DNA of 64,000 nt from the NCBI GenBank assembly GCA_025766275.1, contig JAFKAC010000028.1:248001-312000 (forward strand), written 5' to 3'. The notes under the pieces are model-generated. The model did no database searches, was not told where the DNA came from, and saw nothing but the letters and a program-made list of their open reading frames with translations. Below are positions 40,215 to 50,831 of this stretch, piece by piece; within the stretch, counting starts at the first letter, position 1; each line of letters starts with the position of its first letter. Source of the DNA: Lactarius indigo (lineage: Eukaryota > Basidiomycota > Agaricomycetes > Russulales > Russulaceae). Both the position numbers and the translations under genes were made by a program.

Positions 40215-42256
40215 AAATCTTGGAGTATGAGGTCTTTTACCTCGTCCGTACTATTGGCTACTTGCGTCAGCCATTCCTTTGCCTGTTCTCCAGCCGTTTT
40301 TGCCGCCTTGATTTGTGGCGCCGGTGTTGCACTGGGAGCGGGCGTCGCATATCCCGGTAGCGACGGCTCATATTGTGATGGCGCATATTGCGATGGCGCG
40401 TACTGTGAGACGGGTCCTTGGGAATACCCCGTGGTTTCGATCATGCGACTGCTTGAGGGAGCAATCTGCCATTGCTGCTGCGTGCGCGGGTGTGGGCAGT
40501 ATCGTGAGAGGTGGCCAGGGGCGTGACAGTTATAACAGAGAACGTTCCTTAAGTCCCTTCTAGATCCTCCTCTCCCCCGTCCTCGAGCTCCCGGTCCTCC
40601 TCTTGGTGGAAACGGAGGCGTGGGCCAGTTGTGGTGTGGCATCTTGTTGAAATCAATATCTTCGGACCCTGCAAGCCTTACTTTGGCTCGGTCGGCCGAG
40701 GTGTCCATCGCCCATGGGTTAGTTTGTGGTAGATTCTGGGGGAGTGTCCACCCCGCGTTGCCGCCTTGCTTCTTTGGCGGTGTCGTCGTGTTTTTGTACT
40801 CGTTGAGTCGCGCTTTGAGGTGTATATAATTCTTCTGCCACTTAAGGACGGCTCGTTTCCAGTCGTCGAACGTGACCGGGTCATCGAATTGGAACGCATT
40901 TTTGAACAGTTCCTTGGGTAGGCCCGACGTGAAGAGGTCGATGGTTTGGGGTTCGTTGAGGCAATAGTGAGCCTTCCGCACAAGCTGTTCAAAATCATTG
41001 ACGTACTTGTCAATGTCTTCTCCCACCATTTTGAAACCTTTTCGTAGTATAGCTTGGGCTTGCTCTCTTTCTAACGTGTTTTCGAACCTCTGGCTAAACC
41101 CGTCTGCTACGGCGTTCCATAGGTCACGAGTGTATGGACTGATTCCTCGTTGTATTTGTCTGTTGAGCCAGTTCAGGAAGGACAGAACCCATTCACTGAC
41201 TGCTCCGCCCTTGATGTAAGAAAGAAACAGAAGGCATCTTCTGTAGTCGTTGCGCATGATAGGGGCGTCTAGGTTCATGCCCCAGTAGACATGCCACTGT
41301 GTCAGGAATTGGTCGACTTTAAGTCTGTCTCCGTCGAAAATGGAAGGTGGCTTGCCGGTTAATTTTTCGTTATGATGTCCTCCTCTTCCGGCATCTCCAC
41401 CTCCTCCTCCTCCACCGCCTCCTCCATCTTCTGGCGGCCCGGTTGGTGGTAGTCTTGGTGGTTCTGTTCTTCGTAGATCAAACGGGATACCTCCTCCGGG
41501 TGGCAGCGGTGGATCTCCATCTGGTCCTCCGATCCCTGGTGGCAGGTCTAATGCGGGTTGTCGTCCGGACGGGGGGTCTCCTCGGTCTGACCCTATTGCT
41601 CGGAAGATAGCTGCGTCGTCTGCAGTCATTCGTATGCCGGTTTCGGGGTTGATTGGCATGAGGATATCTCGTGCTTCTTCTCGTATTGCGCGTGCTTCTT
41701 CGATTGCGGCTTCTTCCATTGCGCGCATTATTGTTGCCATAATGGCTGGTGATCGTATGTGAATCGGTTCTGGTTCTGTGATATGCGCGGACTCAGCTCG
41801 TTCGATGAGGAGTTCTTGTATTGCTCCTCCACTAGTTTCTGTTTGATCCGGCTCTCGTCCTTCACTCTCTTCTTGGCTTTGTTCTTCCTCTTCTTCCGAT
41901 ATCACTTCTCCGGTGGAGTGTTCTCGTACTTGCCCGTCGATGGGGCCCCAGTCTGCTCAGCTATTGAGTTCTCTGGCGTCGATGTCGCAGCGATACCTGG
42001 GTCCTGCTGGTCGTATGACGTCCCACTGCGAGTCTATGGGGTTCCACGTAATCTCTGTCCAACACAAGCGGTCGAAGTTGAACTCAACTGGTCGGAATCT
42101 ACTAGGTCCGTCAAATTCCACAAAGTATCCGGTTTCTTCTTGTCTTTCCCTCCAGCTCGCAGCTTGTAGAAAGCGCGTGGGGACGTTACGTTCTCCTCTT
42201 CTTTGGAGCGAATAGGGACGGAAATTCGTCCACTGGTCTCTGGTTGTTACGGCCAC
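40184..42256 (-). pseudogene. gag: Ty3-2 Gag with one in-frame TGA
   Basis: The frame starts at GTG 42256 in a strong context (ACCACC GTG GCC) just inside the primer-binding site; no ATG lies upstream in frame. TGA 41957-41959 follows 99 codons (CGA to TGA fits: AGC CGA), and the frame is open again to 40184. Capsid-type region and CCHC knuckle CYNCHAPGHLSRYC near the C-terminus. The last codons overlap pol in the -1 frame. Confidence 0.85.
40205..40211 (-). promoter_or_regulatory. Ty3-2 -1 frameshift heptamer GGGAAAA
   Basis: In gag phase the mRNA reads TG G_GGA_AAA GAG, a canonical X_XXY_YYZ slippery heptamer 18 bases before the gag stop. After a -1 slip GGG AAA AGA GGG continues in the open pol frame. 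Confidence 0.8.
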
Positions 42257-42262
42257 GGTGGT

Positions 42263-42273
42263 ATCTTGGTCTT
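42263..42273 (-). promoter_or_regulatory. Ty3-2 self-priming primer-binding site
   Basis: Two bases inside the 5' LTR, element-sense AAGACCAAGAT is the exact 11-nt reverse complement of ATCTTGGTCTT in the LTR (42461-42471). No tRNA-type TGG site is present. Confidence 0.78.
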
Positions 42274-42275
42274 AA

Positions 42276-42763
42276 TGTAACGTCGTCACGACGTTAGCTC
42301 GACTTGAGCTCGGTAGAGGCAGCAACAACTCAGCGGATGACTTGAAGACACGGAGGTCCAAGTGTAGACAGTAGTGAACGCTCGAAGGCGCACTTGACTT
42401 AACGGAGAAAGCAGAGGCAAAGCGAAAGAGAGAGAAGAAGAAAGCAAGTGACGATTCAAGAAGACCAAGATGGCGTATCTTGGTCTTCACAAGACAGTTT
42501 AAATACAAATCGAGCAGGCTTAGAAGCGCTGCTATGAGTCACAGTATAGTAGCATCCAACGTATCGCAGAAACAACTCGAACCCTAATACTACTAGTATC
42601 TGTACTAGTGGCGTCGGTCATCAGTCAGCTATCACTCCCTATCACCTATCGTATCGCCGCATCATCGTAAGTAAGTCCGCAACTAATCTACCTTACCGCC
42701 GTAGTTGCAACCGGTACAGTAAGGGTAACGAGTCATGTGGTCCATATGAGTCGAAATGTGACA
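42276..42763 (-). repeat. Ty3-2 5' LTR
   Basis: The upstream LTR in element sense. It holds the TATA box and inferred start. Relative to 34955-35442 it has six changes, each CG to CA or TG (for example ACGAG to ATGAG). Confidence 0.95.
42461..42505 (-). promoter_or_regulatory. Ty3-2 TATA box and inferred transcript start / self-primer
   Basis: In element sense TATTTAAA (42505-42498) is followed after 26 nt by ATCTTGGTCTT (42471-42461), complementary to the primer-binding site. Flanking bases also form a local hairpin (AAGACCAAGAT ... ATCTTGGTCTT). Confidence 0.65.
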
Positions 42764-43099
42764 GCGCGGGTTTGTCGTGGTTGGGTTGAAGGTTGGGTCA
42801 CGGTGACTGGTTAGGTCTGTGACCATCTTCACTCTATTCCGATGTCAACGACGTCGAGCGTAATGAGATGAGAGGTCTCACCTAAGTCTATAGGGAATGC
42901 CTATACCATCAGCGCTCGTATCGTCATCCTGAAGGAGCTCTTATCTACGCCGACGTAGACCAATCGACCTCATCTATGTTCATTTGCCTTGCTCTGTCTC
43001 GTTCCCATTGAAGGATTTACCAAAAAAGCATCGAGGACGGTATTTACAACACGTATATTATTACATTCGATTTCATCATTCCCATGTTCCCCCAACCCT
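42764..43099 (+). pseudogene. End of uL30m relic and decayed spacer
   Basis: Up to about 42815 the sequence continues the uL30m copy split by Ty3-2 (GGGTTTGTCGTGGTTGGGTT matches 28138 onward). The rest parallels 28200-28470 but the 94-codon frame is broken. Confidence 0.55.
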
Positions 43100-43800
43100 C
43101 TAGTCGAAACAGGTGCGGCTGTGCGGCCCACACCACACGGCTGGATCGGTGCTCGAACACCGCCAAGAAATATCACGCACGAGAAGGCGGGAAGCCGATG
43201 TCTGGATGTAACGATCTCAATCAGGTGACGGCGGTTCAATAGGCAGCTCATCGACTCGTAGGCGAAGCCAGCTGCGCTCATGTATCAACAAGACGTTGGT
43301 GATCCCGCTGCCACACACAGGTGAATCGTCACATCTCTTTGAACTGTGAGAATATGAGATCAAATAAGAGTCCGACTAACCTCTGAGACATAGGTACACC
43401 CACGTACCCAGCTGGGACGGTGGAGACGCCATCCTCTGCTTGACCTCAGGCAGGAAGAGATGGGATGAATAGCACAGTGAGCCAACCTCACGTCGAGAAT
43501 CATTGCAAAGGTCGTGCTGCTTGAATGCGATAAATGTAAGGACGAAGATACTGACAAGCGATGCCGCGTCCCAGCAATCAGATACAAGGTCGCTCGCCAA
43601 ACAGCGTATGGTGCGCACCGCGTTCTTTCGGGGTCCGAGCCATCTGCGGACGCAGATAGGTGGAAGAAACACCACAGCACGACAGCAACTATGTCAGATG
43701 TCATTAGCTCCCGTTTGGATGAGGACGATTTTGGGACCGTGACATACCTTGGGCCAGATAACAATGAGGCACGGCTAGGAGGGTGATGAAACGTAGCGCA
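43100..43800 (-). pseudogene. GUP1-like relic upstream of NLR2
   Basis: Minus-strand frame VLWCFFHLSASADGSDPERT matches [18 protein letters not shown] of the intact GUP1, with further broken segments. It parallels the relics at 28480 and 60720. Confidence 0.68.
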
Positions 43801-44109
43801 ACATGTAGTACATGTGATAGCCAGTAAGGGTGGTTACTATCCTACTAAATGTTCCAGTACGTCTCGCGCTGTGGAAAATCTCCCCGCGAACCCGTCGTTG
43901 GTGACTCACTGGCAGTCCACCGCCGCAAGGGCTCTACAGGTGTGAGACTGCAACGGCCCGGGCGCCGCCGACTGCGCTGCACTACATCAGCACTGCATCA
44001 GCGCTGTACTGCCACTGGCACCCAGCTAAAGTACTGCACTGCCAGACCATCCCATACACTGTATCCACTTCCAACTTCCATCCGAACTCAAATACGCCAA
44101 CCCTCTCAA

Positions 44110-47100
44110 ATGTCTAACTTTCAATCCATTCTCGATGCTCTAGACAAATACGCCGAGCAGACCGGCATAAATTTAAAGGACAATCCGATCGCCGACAAGA
44201 TCAATGCTTGTGACTCTCCCGATGCAGTCCTCCGCCTACTTCAAGAGGACATCAAAGCATTCACAGACTATCGCGACCAAAATCGGAAGTTCATCGATAG
44301 CCTCAGTCCGGTAGTACAATTCGTCCATGCCTTCCCTGCAGTTCTTAGTGAAGCAGCGGGTCTGGTGAGCCGCGAACCGTCATTTCGCTGTCTATTTGTT
44401 TTTTTACTCTTTCCGTACAAGGTACCATACCAACCTACAAAACTGATCTTCGTCGGTATCAATGTCCTCTTCACCGTGCGTGACTTCAAGCTCCTTATTC
44501 ATTAACCAAGTCAACCTGATATTTGAATAACCTCAGGCGGCTGATGGAGTAAGCGCGAGCTATGACGCCCTCCTTGAACTCTTCAAGTCCATCGGAAACT
44601 TCCTCAAACGTCTCCGTGTCTACAGCGAGATCCCTTTGGACCCTTTGATGACCGATATTGTAGCGAAGATAATGGTCGAGTTGATCTCGATACTTGCCCT
44701 GGCGAAGAAACAAATCCATCGAGGACGACTCAGTAAGCCGATTCTTTCTATAACTATCGGCAACAGTCTCTGAATTGGTTTTAGAGCAATTTGCAAAGAA
44801 GTTGATGGGGGATAGCGAGATCGAGAGCATACTGAAGAGATTGGACAGACTCACGCAAGACGAGGCCCGCATGACCATTGCGCAGACCTTGGCTGTCGTT
44901 CATGGTCTTTTGAATAACATGAAGGTGGTCATGGACGGTACGTCAAGCTGTGTACTGACTTTAAAGCGCTCTGATCGGACTGTTCTCTAAATAGGTGGCG
45001 AGGCATCGACGAGTGCAATCCGCCAGACTCTTGGTACGTTTTGCGATTATGCGCAAGTCAGCTTTCTCTGGTCTTATGGGGAATGCTAGTCAGCATGCAG
45101 GAGGTTGCGAGTGAGATTAACAAAATGAAGCGTGCGTTGTCTCGCCCGTTCTTGGAGCTGTGGGGTGAACCGCCCCCTCAGGAAACCAGTTACAAAAGGA
45201 TGCCAGAAGCTGGATCTCGCCTCCGGACCCGTCCAAAAATCACGTCATCGCACGCAGGATCCACTCTGGTGAATCTGCGGTGTGGTTTACCCGCGGCACC
45301 ACCTTCGAAACCTGGAACCTGCAGGGTGGCCTTCTTTGGATACATGGTAAACGTGCGTGTTTCATAAACCCTCCCTACTTTTTCTATCTGGCTGATCGTC
45401 TGTAGCTGGATCGGGGAAGAGCATCCTATGGTACGTGCCACAAGTACATCCAGGTCCTCGTCTAGTCTTATTCACCTTGACACCCGTCGACCAGCTCCAG
45501 CATCATTGAAGCGGTCGCTACGCTACGCGACGAGGGACTGGGATTGGTGGCTTATTATTACTTCGACTTTGGAGAAACAGCAAAGCAGGACGTCCGTGGC
45601 TTGCTATCTTCCCTTGTCGTCCAGCTCTGCGCCAAGTCGAATTTTTGCTATAACATCCTTTCTGGGTTATATTCCAAGCACGATGCCGGACTGCACTTAC
45701 CCGATGATGACGCGCTTACGCAATGCCTAAAAGACATGCTCAAACATGCAGATCTGCCCCCAATCTATATTATCGTCGATGCTCTTGACGAGTGCCCCAA
45801 CTCATCTGGGGTGCCATCTCCGCGAAAACTTGTACTTGACCTTATAAGGGACCTCGTCGGGTTACATCTTCCCGGTCTTCGCATTTGTGTCACGAGTCGT
45901 CCTGAGGCCGATATCCAAGTGGCTCTTGGGCCGTTGGCATCCCATTCTGTTTCTCTTCACGACGAAGCCGGACAAAAGCAGGATATCACTGACTACATTA
46001 GTTCTACTGTCCGGTCGGATACAGAGATGGAACAGTGGGAAGCGGAAGATAGGAGTTTGGTCATTGACACGCTCTCGCAGAGGGCCGACGGGATGTAAGT
46101 AATCATCACTGCATCTGGATGGCTTTTTCATTTTACTACAGGTTTAAATGGGTCTCCTGCCAAATTGTATGGCTGCGCGACCGTTTCCCCCCGGACATTC
46201 GGGGCGCTCTCGAGGAATTGCCCGACACTTTGGATGCAATATACGAGCGCATCTTGCTAGGCATCGGGAAGGCGAAACGGGAATATGCTTGTCGCCTTTT
46301 ACAGTGCCTTGCGGTCTCCATTCGTCCGCTTCGTGTTGAGGAGCTCGCCGATGTTCTTGCCATTCGACTTGACGCCAGAAAGGATTCCCAATATCGCACT
46401 GGCTGGCGCCCCGCAAAAAATGCACACCAAGCTGTGCTATCTGCTTGTTCCAGTTTGATCACGATTATCAACGTCGATGGTTCGTCGGTCGTACAATTTT
46501 CCCACTTCTCGGTGAAAGAGTTCCTGATGTCCTCTCGCCTTGTCAATGCGGCGGAGCATCTTTCCGTTTATCACATCCTCCCTCATTCCGCTCACGCCGT
46601 TCTTTCCCGGGCTTGCCTCAGCATCCTACTCGATCTTGGTGAACCGAGTCAAGTTGACAAAAATGCAATAGAAGAACGTCCATTTGCAATTTACGCGGCC
46701 CGATACTGGGTCGACCATGGCAAATTCGAAGGCGTGTCGTCAAGTATCCAGGATCTAATGAAACGTTTGTTTGACCCAGACAGGCCCTACTTCGCGACGT
46801 GGGTCTGGATATACAACGTTGATCGTCCTTGGCAAGGATCTATGATTACGGCCCATCCGACGCCGCCAGTTGCCAAGCCATTATACTACGCGGCACTGTG
46901 TGGTTTTCTCAGCTCTGTGGAACACCTCACTAATACCCACCCGACGGATGTTAACGCTTGGGGCGGGAGCTACGGAACCGCGTTGAATGCCGCATTCGAC
47001 AAGGGAGAAGTTGAGATTGCCAAGGCCTTACTTAAGAATGGCGCGGATATAAACGCCGGGGATAACGCAGGTAACAATTCGTTGCACAAGGCCGCAGGTC

Positions 47101-48497
47101 TCGGTCACCGTGCTGTAGTGGAGTCGCTACTCACACATCAAGCACATGTCAACATCTTGTCACGCGACTCCTTCACACCGTTGCATTTGGCGGCGCAGGC
47201 TGGGGAACTGGATGTTTGTCGGCTACTGCTGGGGCATGGGGCAAATGTAGCAATCAAAGATAAACATGGACTGACTTCGTTGCATGTTGCATCCCAACAT
47301 GGACATCTCGATATCGTGCAGGATTTACTTGACCACGGTGCCGATGTGAATGTGCAGGGTGGCCACTTTGAGACTCCACTGCACTTGGCATCGATTGCAG
47401 AACACCTCGAGATTGTCCAATTACTAGTCCGATACGGTGCCGCACTTAATACTAGGATCAGCGTGTACCAAGCAACGTCGCTACACATGGCGTCTATTGC
47501 TGGGAATCTCGGAATCGTCCGCTTTTTGATCGACAAAGGGGCGAATACGATGTCCAAAGATGTGTTTGGTAACACACCGTTGCACAATGCTTCAGGACGC
47601 GGGCATCTAGACCTCGTGAAGACATTTCTTGAAGTCAGCTTAGACATAAACGTGCAGAACATCTACGAGCAGACTCCGTTAAACCTCGCGTCGAGCCAAG
47701 GCAAGCTTGAAGTTGCTCGCTTCCTAATCGAGCGCGGAGCGGATATGAACTGCTGCGATAACGTAGGCGGAACTCTTCTGCACACAGCGGCACAGAATGG
47801 GCACCTCGACATCGTGCGGCTTTTACTCGACCTTGGTACTGACATCCACATCCGGAATAGGAACCGCAACACTCCCTTGATGCTGGCGTCCATTGGCGGA
47901 TATGTAGAAGTATCGAGGCTCCTGATCGAGCATCAAGCCGACGTCAATTTCGTCTGCAATAAAGGCTGGACATCGCTACATTTTGCATCACGAAATGGTC
48001 ATGCCGACGTCGTGCAGCTCTTACTTGACCATGGGGCGAATGTAAAGGTCCAGAAGGCGGATCTCTGGGTCCCCCTTCATCTCGCATCCGCTAATGGACA
48101 CCTCGAAGTTGCGGAGTTACTAATCAAACGCGGCGCAGAAGTTGACGTACGGAATGAAGACCAGACGACTCCATTGCACCTGGTGTCGATGATTGGGGAA
48201 CTCGAGGTTGCGCGCCTGTTAGTGAAGTACGGCTCAAACGTGAATTCACAGGACCAGAAGGGCCAGACCCCGTTGCATTTAGCGGCATGGGACGGCCATC
48301 GTGTTCTTGTGGAGTTCCTGCTTGATTCCGGCGCGGACGTTGGTATAAGGAGTAGCAGCCAAAAGACACCATTAGATTTTGCCCGAGAAAATAGGAAGCA
48401 TGACGTTACGAACTTTCTATTGGCGAGGCGTTCGGGAATTCCATGTCCCCAGATCATGGTGAGTTCGACCTCAAAGAAAGCAGGGTTACATAATTGA
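44110..48497 (+). CDS. NLR2: Goodbye-like / NACHT / ankyrin STAND receptor, shortened by a frame break
   Basis: Exons have the same lengths as in NLR1: 44110-44364, 44422-44475, 44537-44732, 44785-44937, 44995-45033, 45090-45131, 45182-45352, 45406-45430, 45495-46094, then 46142-48497. The product is 1296 residues. Motifs: P-loop PGSGKSIL from the 25-nt exon, Walker B PIYIIVDALDECPN, ICVTSRPEADI. Ankyrin repeats fill most of the last exon. The frame ends KAGLHN and stop, while further ankyrin repeats continue in another frame at 48494. This may be a truncated but still translated receptor, or a pseudogene. Confidence 0.8.
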
Positions 48498-49015
48498 ACA
48501 GCCTTCCCCAGATTGCGGAGCCGCAACTGGAAGGTGGCGATTCGTTGCATAGCGCATTGAGCGACGGACGCGTCGACATGATCCAGAGGCTACTCGATCG
48601 CGGTGTAGATGTCAACGAGCAGGACAAAGGACTCCAGACCCCGTTGGACGTAGCATCGAAACTCGGGCTACTCGAAATAGCAAGGACACTAATCAAACAC
48701 GGCGCTGATGTTAACTCTCGAGACATCCTTGGCTGGACCCCATTGCACACGGCATCACGACATGGGCACATCGACATTGTGCGGTTGTTGCTCAACAACG
48801 GCGCTGATATACATGCGACGCAATGGGAGGAGCTTACTGTTTTGCACATGGCGACGATGGGAGGTCACTTCGAAGTTGTACGGTTACTACTTGAACAGGG
48901 AGCAAATTTACAGCCACGGGACGGCAATGGCAGGACGCCACTTCATTTTGCAATAAAGTACGGATTTCGGAAGATTGTGGGGGTGTTGACAGAGCACGAC
49001 GTGGGTGGAATATAG
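48498..49015 (+). pseudogene. Out-of-frame C-terminal ankyrin repeats of NLR2
   Basis: The frame 48494-49015 encodes about five ankyrin repeats (GDSLHSALSDGRVDMIQRLL to the end DVGGI) and aligns with the last repeats of NLR1, which end DAGGV. A short frameshift around 48483-48505 separates it from the main frame. A 43-bp GTGAGT...ACAG segment at 48459-48501 looks like an intron but does not restore the frame. Confidence 0.72.
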
Positions 49016-49610
49016 GGGCTCGTTGAATGTAGGGTTGTAGTTTATATATTGCATCGACTTGTACTAGTGTAGTACTTGGACCACAGACAGAATTTGTGCG
49101 ATTTGAGACCGAAGAATTTTGAGATTACCTAACATATACGCAGACTCCCTGTCTGCTGGTGATGTGACTGCGTCGAGACGAGCTTTCGCCTTCCTGACCT
49201 CTTCCTACGCCGTAGCGGTACGGCTGTCTTTCACACCACGTTTTCTTCCTTCGCACCACCCTCACCATCCATTCTCTCCTTCCTCACTCTGAGTCACTCA
49301 AGAGCACAATCACAGAGCCACGCACACTTCCGCGTTCATCACCTGGCATTCTTCTATCTCACCTGGAAAATGGGTTCAGAAGGTGCATGCTGCGCTCAGC
49401 CTGAGGCGTTGCATGCACTGGCAGACGGTGTTCCACCAATCCATACCTGCCCCCGTCGGTCTGATACTTGCCATAAACGAGCCCCTCGGGGCGCACAGCG
49501 TCCCCGCCTGCTCTGTCCAGACTACTGGGTAGCAGAGGGCGGAGGATAGGGCTCCATGAGGGTTTATCACTGTTTGGTTGATGGTCAGGTCACGGTGACC
49601 GCATATGTCT
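49016..49610 (+). pseudogene. Decayed uL30m relic, start of unit 3
   Basis: The stretch from about 49300 (CACACTTCCGCGTTCATCAC, then CTCAGCCTGAGGCGTTGCAT) aligns loosely with the L30 coding segment at 27920-28010. No intact frame is left. Confidence 0.45.
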
Positions 49611-50300
49611 TCGGTCTGTGTGGCCATGTCCGAGTCCGTATCATTAAATGCCAATGGTGTCATTGGCATTGAGATAATAGCAACGAGAGGATACTCAGTT
49701 GGGACCGTTGTGATCAAGGTTGTGATAGTAAGCATATGGGCCACATCGCCCTGTACTTCCCTCTCAAAGGAACGCACCGCCGCGGCGCAAGTAGGATAGT
49801 ATCACCAACCATGACTTCCTCTTGTGTTGAATCAGACCAGCAAACTCAAGCACGGCAACGTGGGCATGTGCCAGTGACATTCAACCCTCGACAGGACCAA
49901 TAATTTGGAAAAACAACCCCATTTCAGGGCCCTTGGGCCAAGGTCATGCGAGTGCTACCAATAAAAAGATGAGGTCACTCATCGGAGCGTGCCACTAGAG
50001 TATAGGTCAAGGTATAGGTCGCATTTAACTACAACGAGAGTATGGCTCTAGCTCCCAAGTCCGATGACTAGTGTCTCTCGGTCTCAGGCTCCCAGAAGTA
50101 CAGGACTAGCGGTGTCGAGAATAGCGCACAGACGCCCTCCAACTTACCCACACCATACTGCATATCGAATACCAGCGCAAATTCTTACTTATGCTCTCGG
50201 CCGCCGAACCAATTGCCCTATCTACCACTGGCATCTACCCTGTACTTCCCCCTTAGCCTCACAGCGCCCGACTCTCATTGTAGACTCGTGCACAAAAAGA
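49611..50300. other. No recognisable gene
   Basis: Only short frames are present and no motif is recognised. The right part grows similar to 23730-23990, the spacer before a GUP1 copy. Confidence 0.4.
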
Positions 50301-50601
50301 CGGAGAAGAGGGTACTATGTCTTCCTCTCTGGTCAACCAAGCCTAGTCAGCGATAACTCGAGCCACAACATGACAACTAACAAAGTCCTCACCTGTACTC
50401 GGAGTTTCGGACATAAAATTAGTATGCTGTAGAAAAAGACCAGTCGGTACCACCCGGCGGAGCTTCATACGCAACTATTTCCGTAGACGTGACCTCACGT
50501 GCAGTGGCTTACGTGAGGTGTAAAGTACCCGTCAAGTTACTGATTAGCCCGCGCGATCGACGCCGAGAACCAGCCCAACCACATTGGCACCGCATGCATT
50601 A

Positions 50602-50691
50602 CAGCCGTTTTCAAAAAGATGCGGAAACCATTTTTTCGTTTTCACCCATCAAGGCACACCAGAAGGTCCATGGACCTTAGCTAATGTGGCG
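50602..50691 (+). repeat. Left terminal inverted repeat of the Tc1/mariner-like element
   Basis: Matches the complement of 53763-53852 with few changes. The inner end carries GGTCCATGGACC, a perfect 12-bp palindrome in this copy. Confidence 0.85.
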
Positions 50692-50831
50692 TGTAGTGCT
50701 TTTAGTGCCAACTAGTGGCTGGTGGCGAAAACATAGCTACCGAAACATGCTAGTCAAGTAAATTTTCAACACTGTAGTACGGTGTAGTCTCTTCCTGTAG
50801 TGACTATCCATTGCACACATCCATCCACATC

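Larger units (their letters stand above)
34955..42763 (-). mobile_element. Complete but mutated Ty3 chromovirus Ty3-2
   Basis: The element is 7809 bp with 488-bp LTRs (34955-35442, 42276-42763) and target duplication GCGCG (34950-34954, 42764-42768). The LTRs differ at six sites, all CG to CA or TG in the right-hand copy. Gag and Pol are each interrupted by one TGA. Layout matches Ty3-1: -1 gag/pol overlap, chromodomain, C-terminal extension and self-priming site. The elements are clearly distinct families, with unrelated LTR sequence. Confidence 0.95.

Noticed and set aside
48459..48501. Intron repairing NLR2
   Set aside because: Canonical ends but removing it leaves the ankyrin repeats out of frame.
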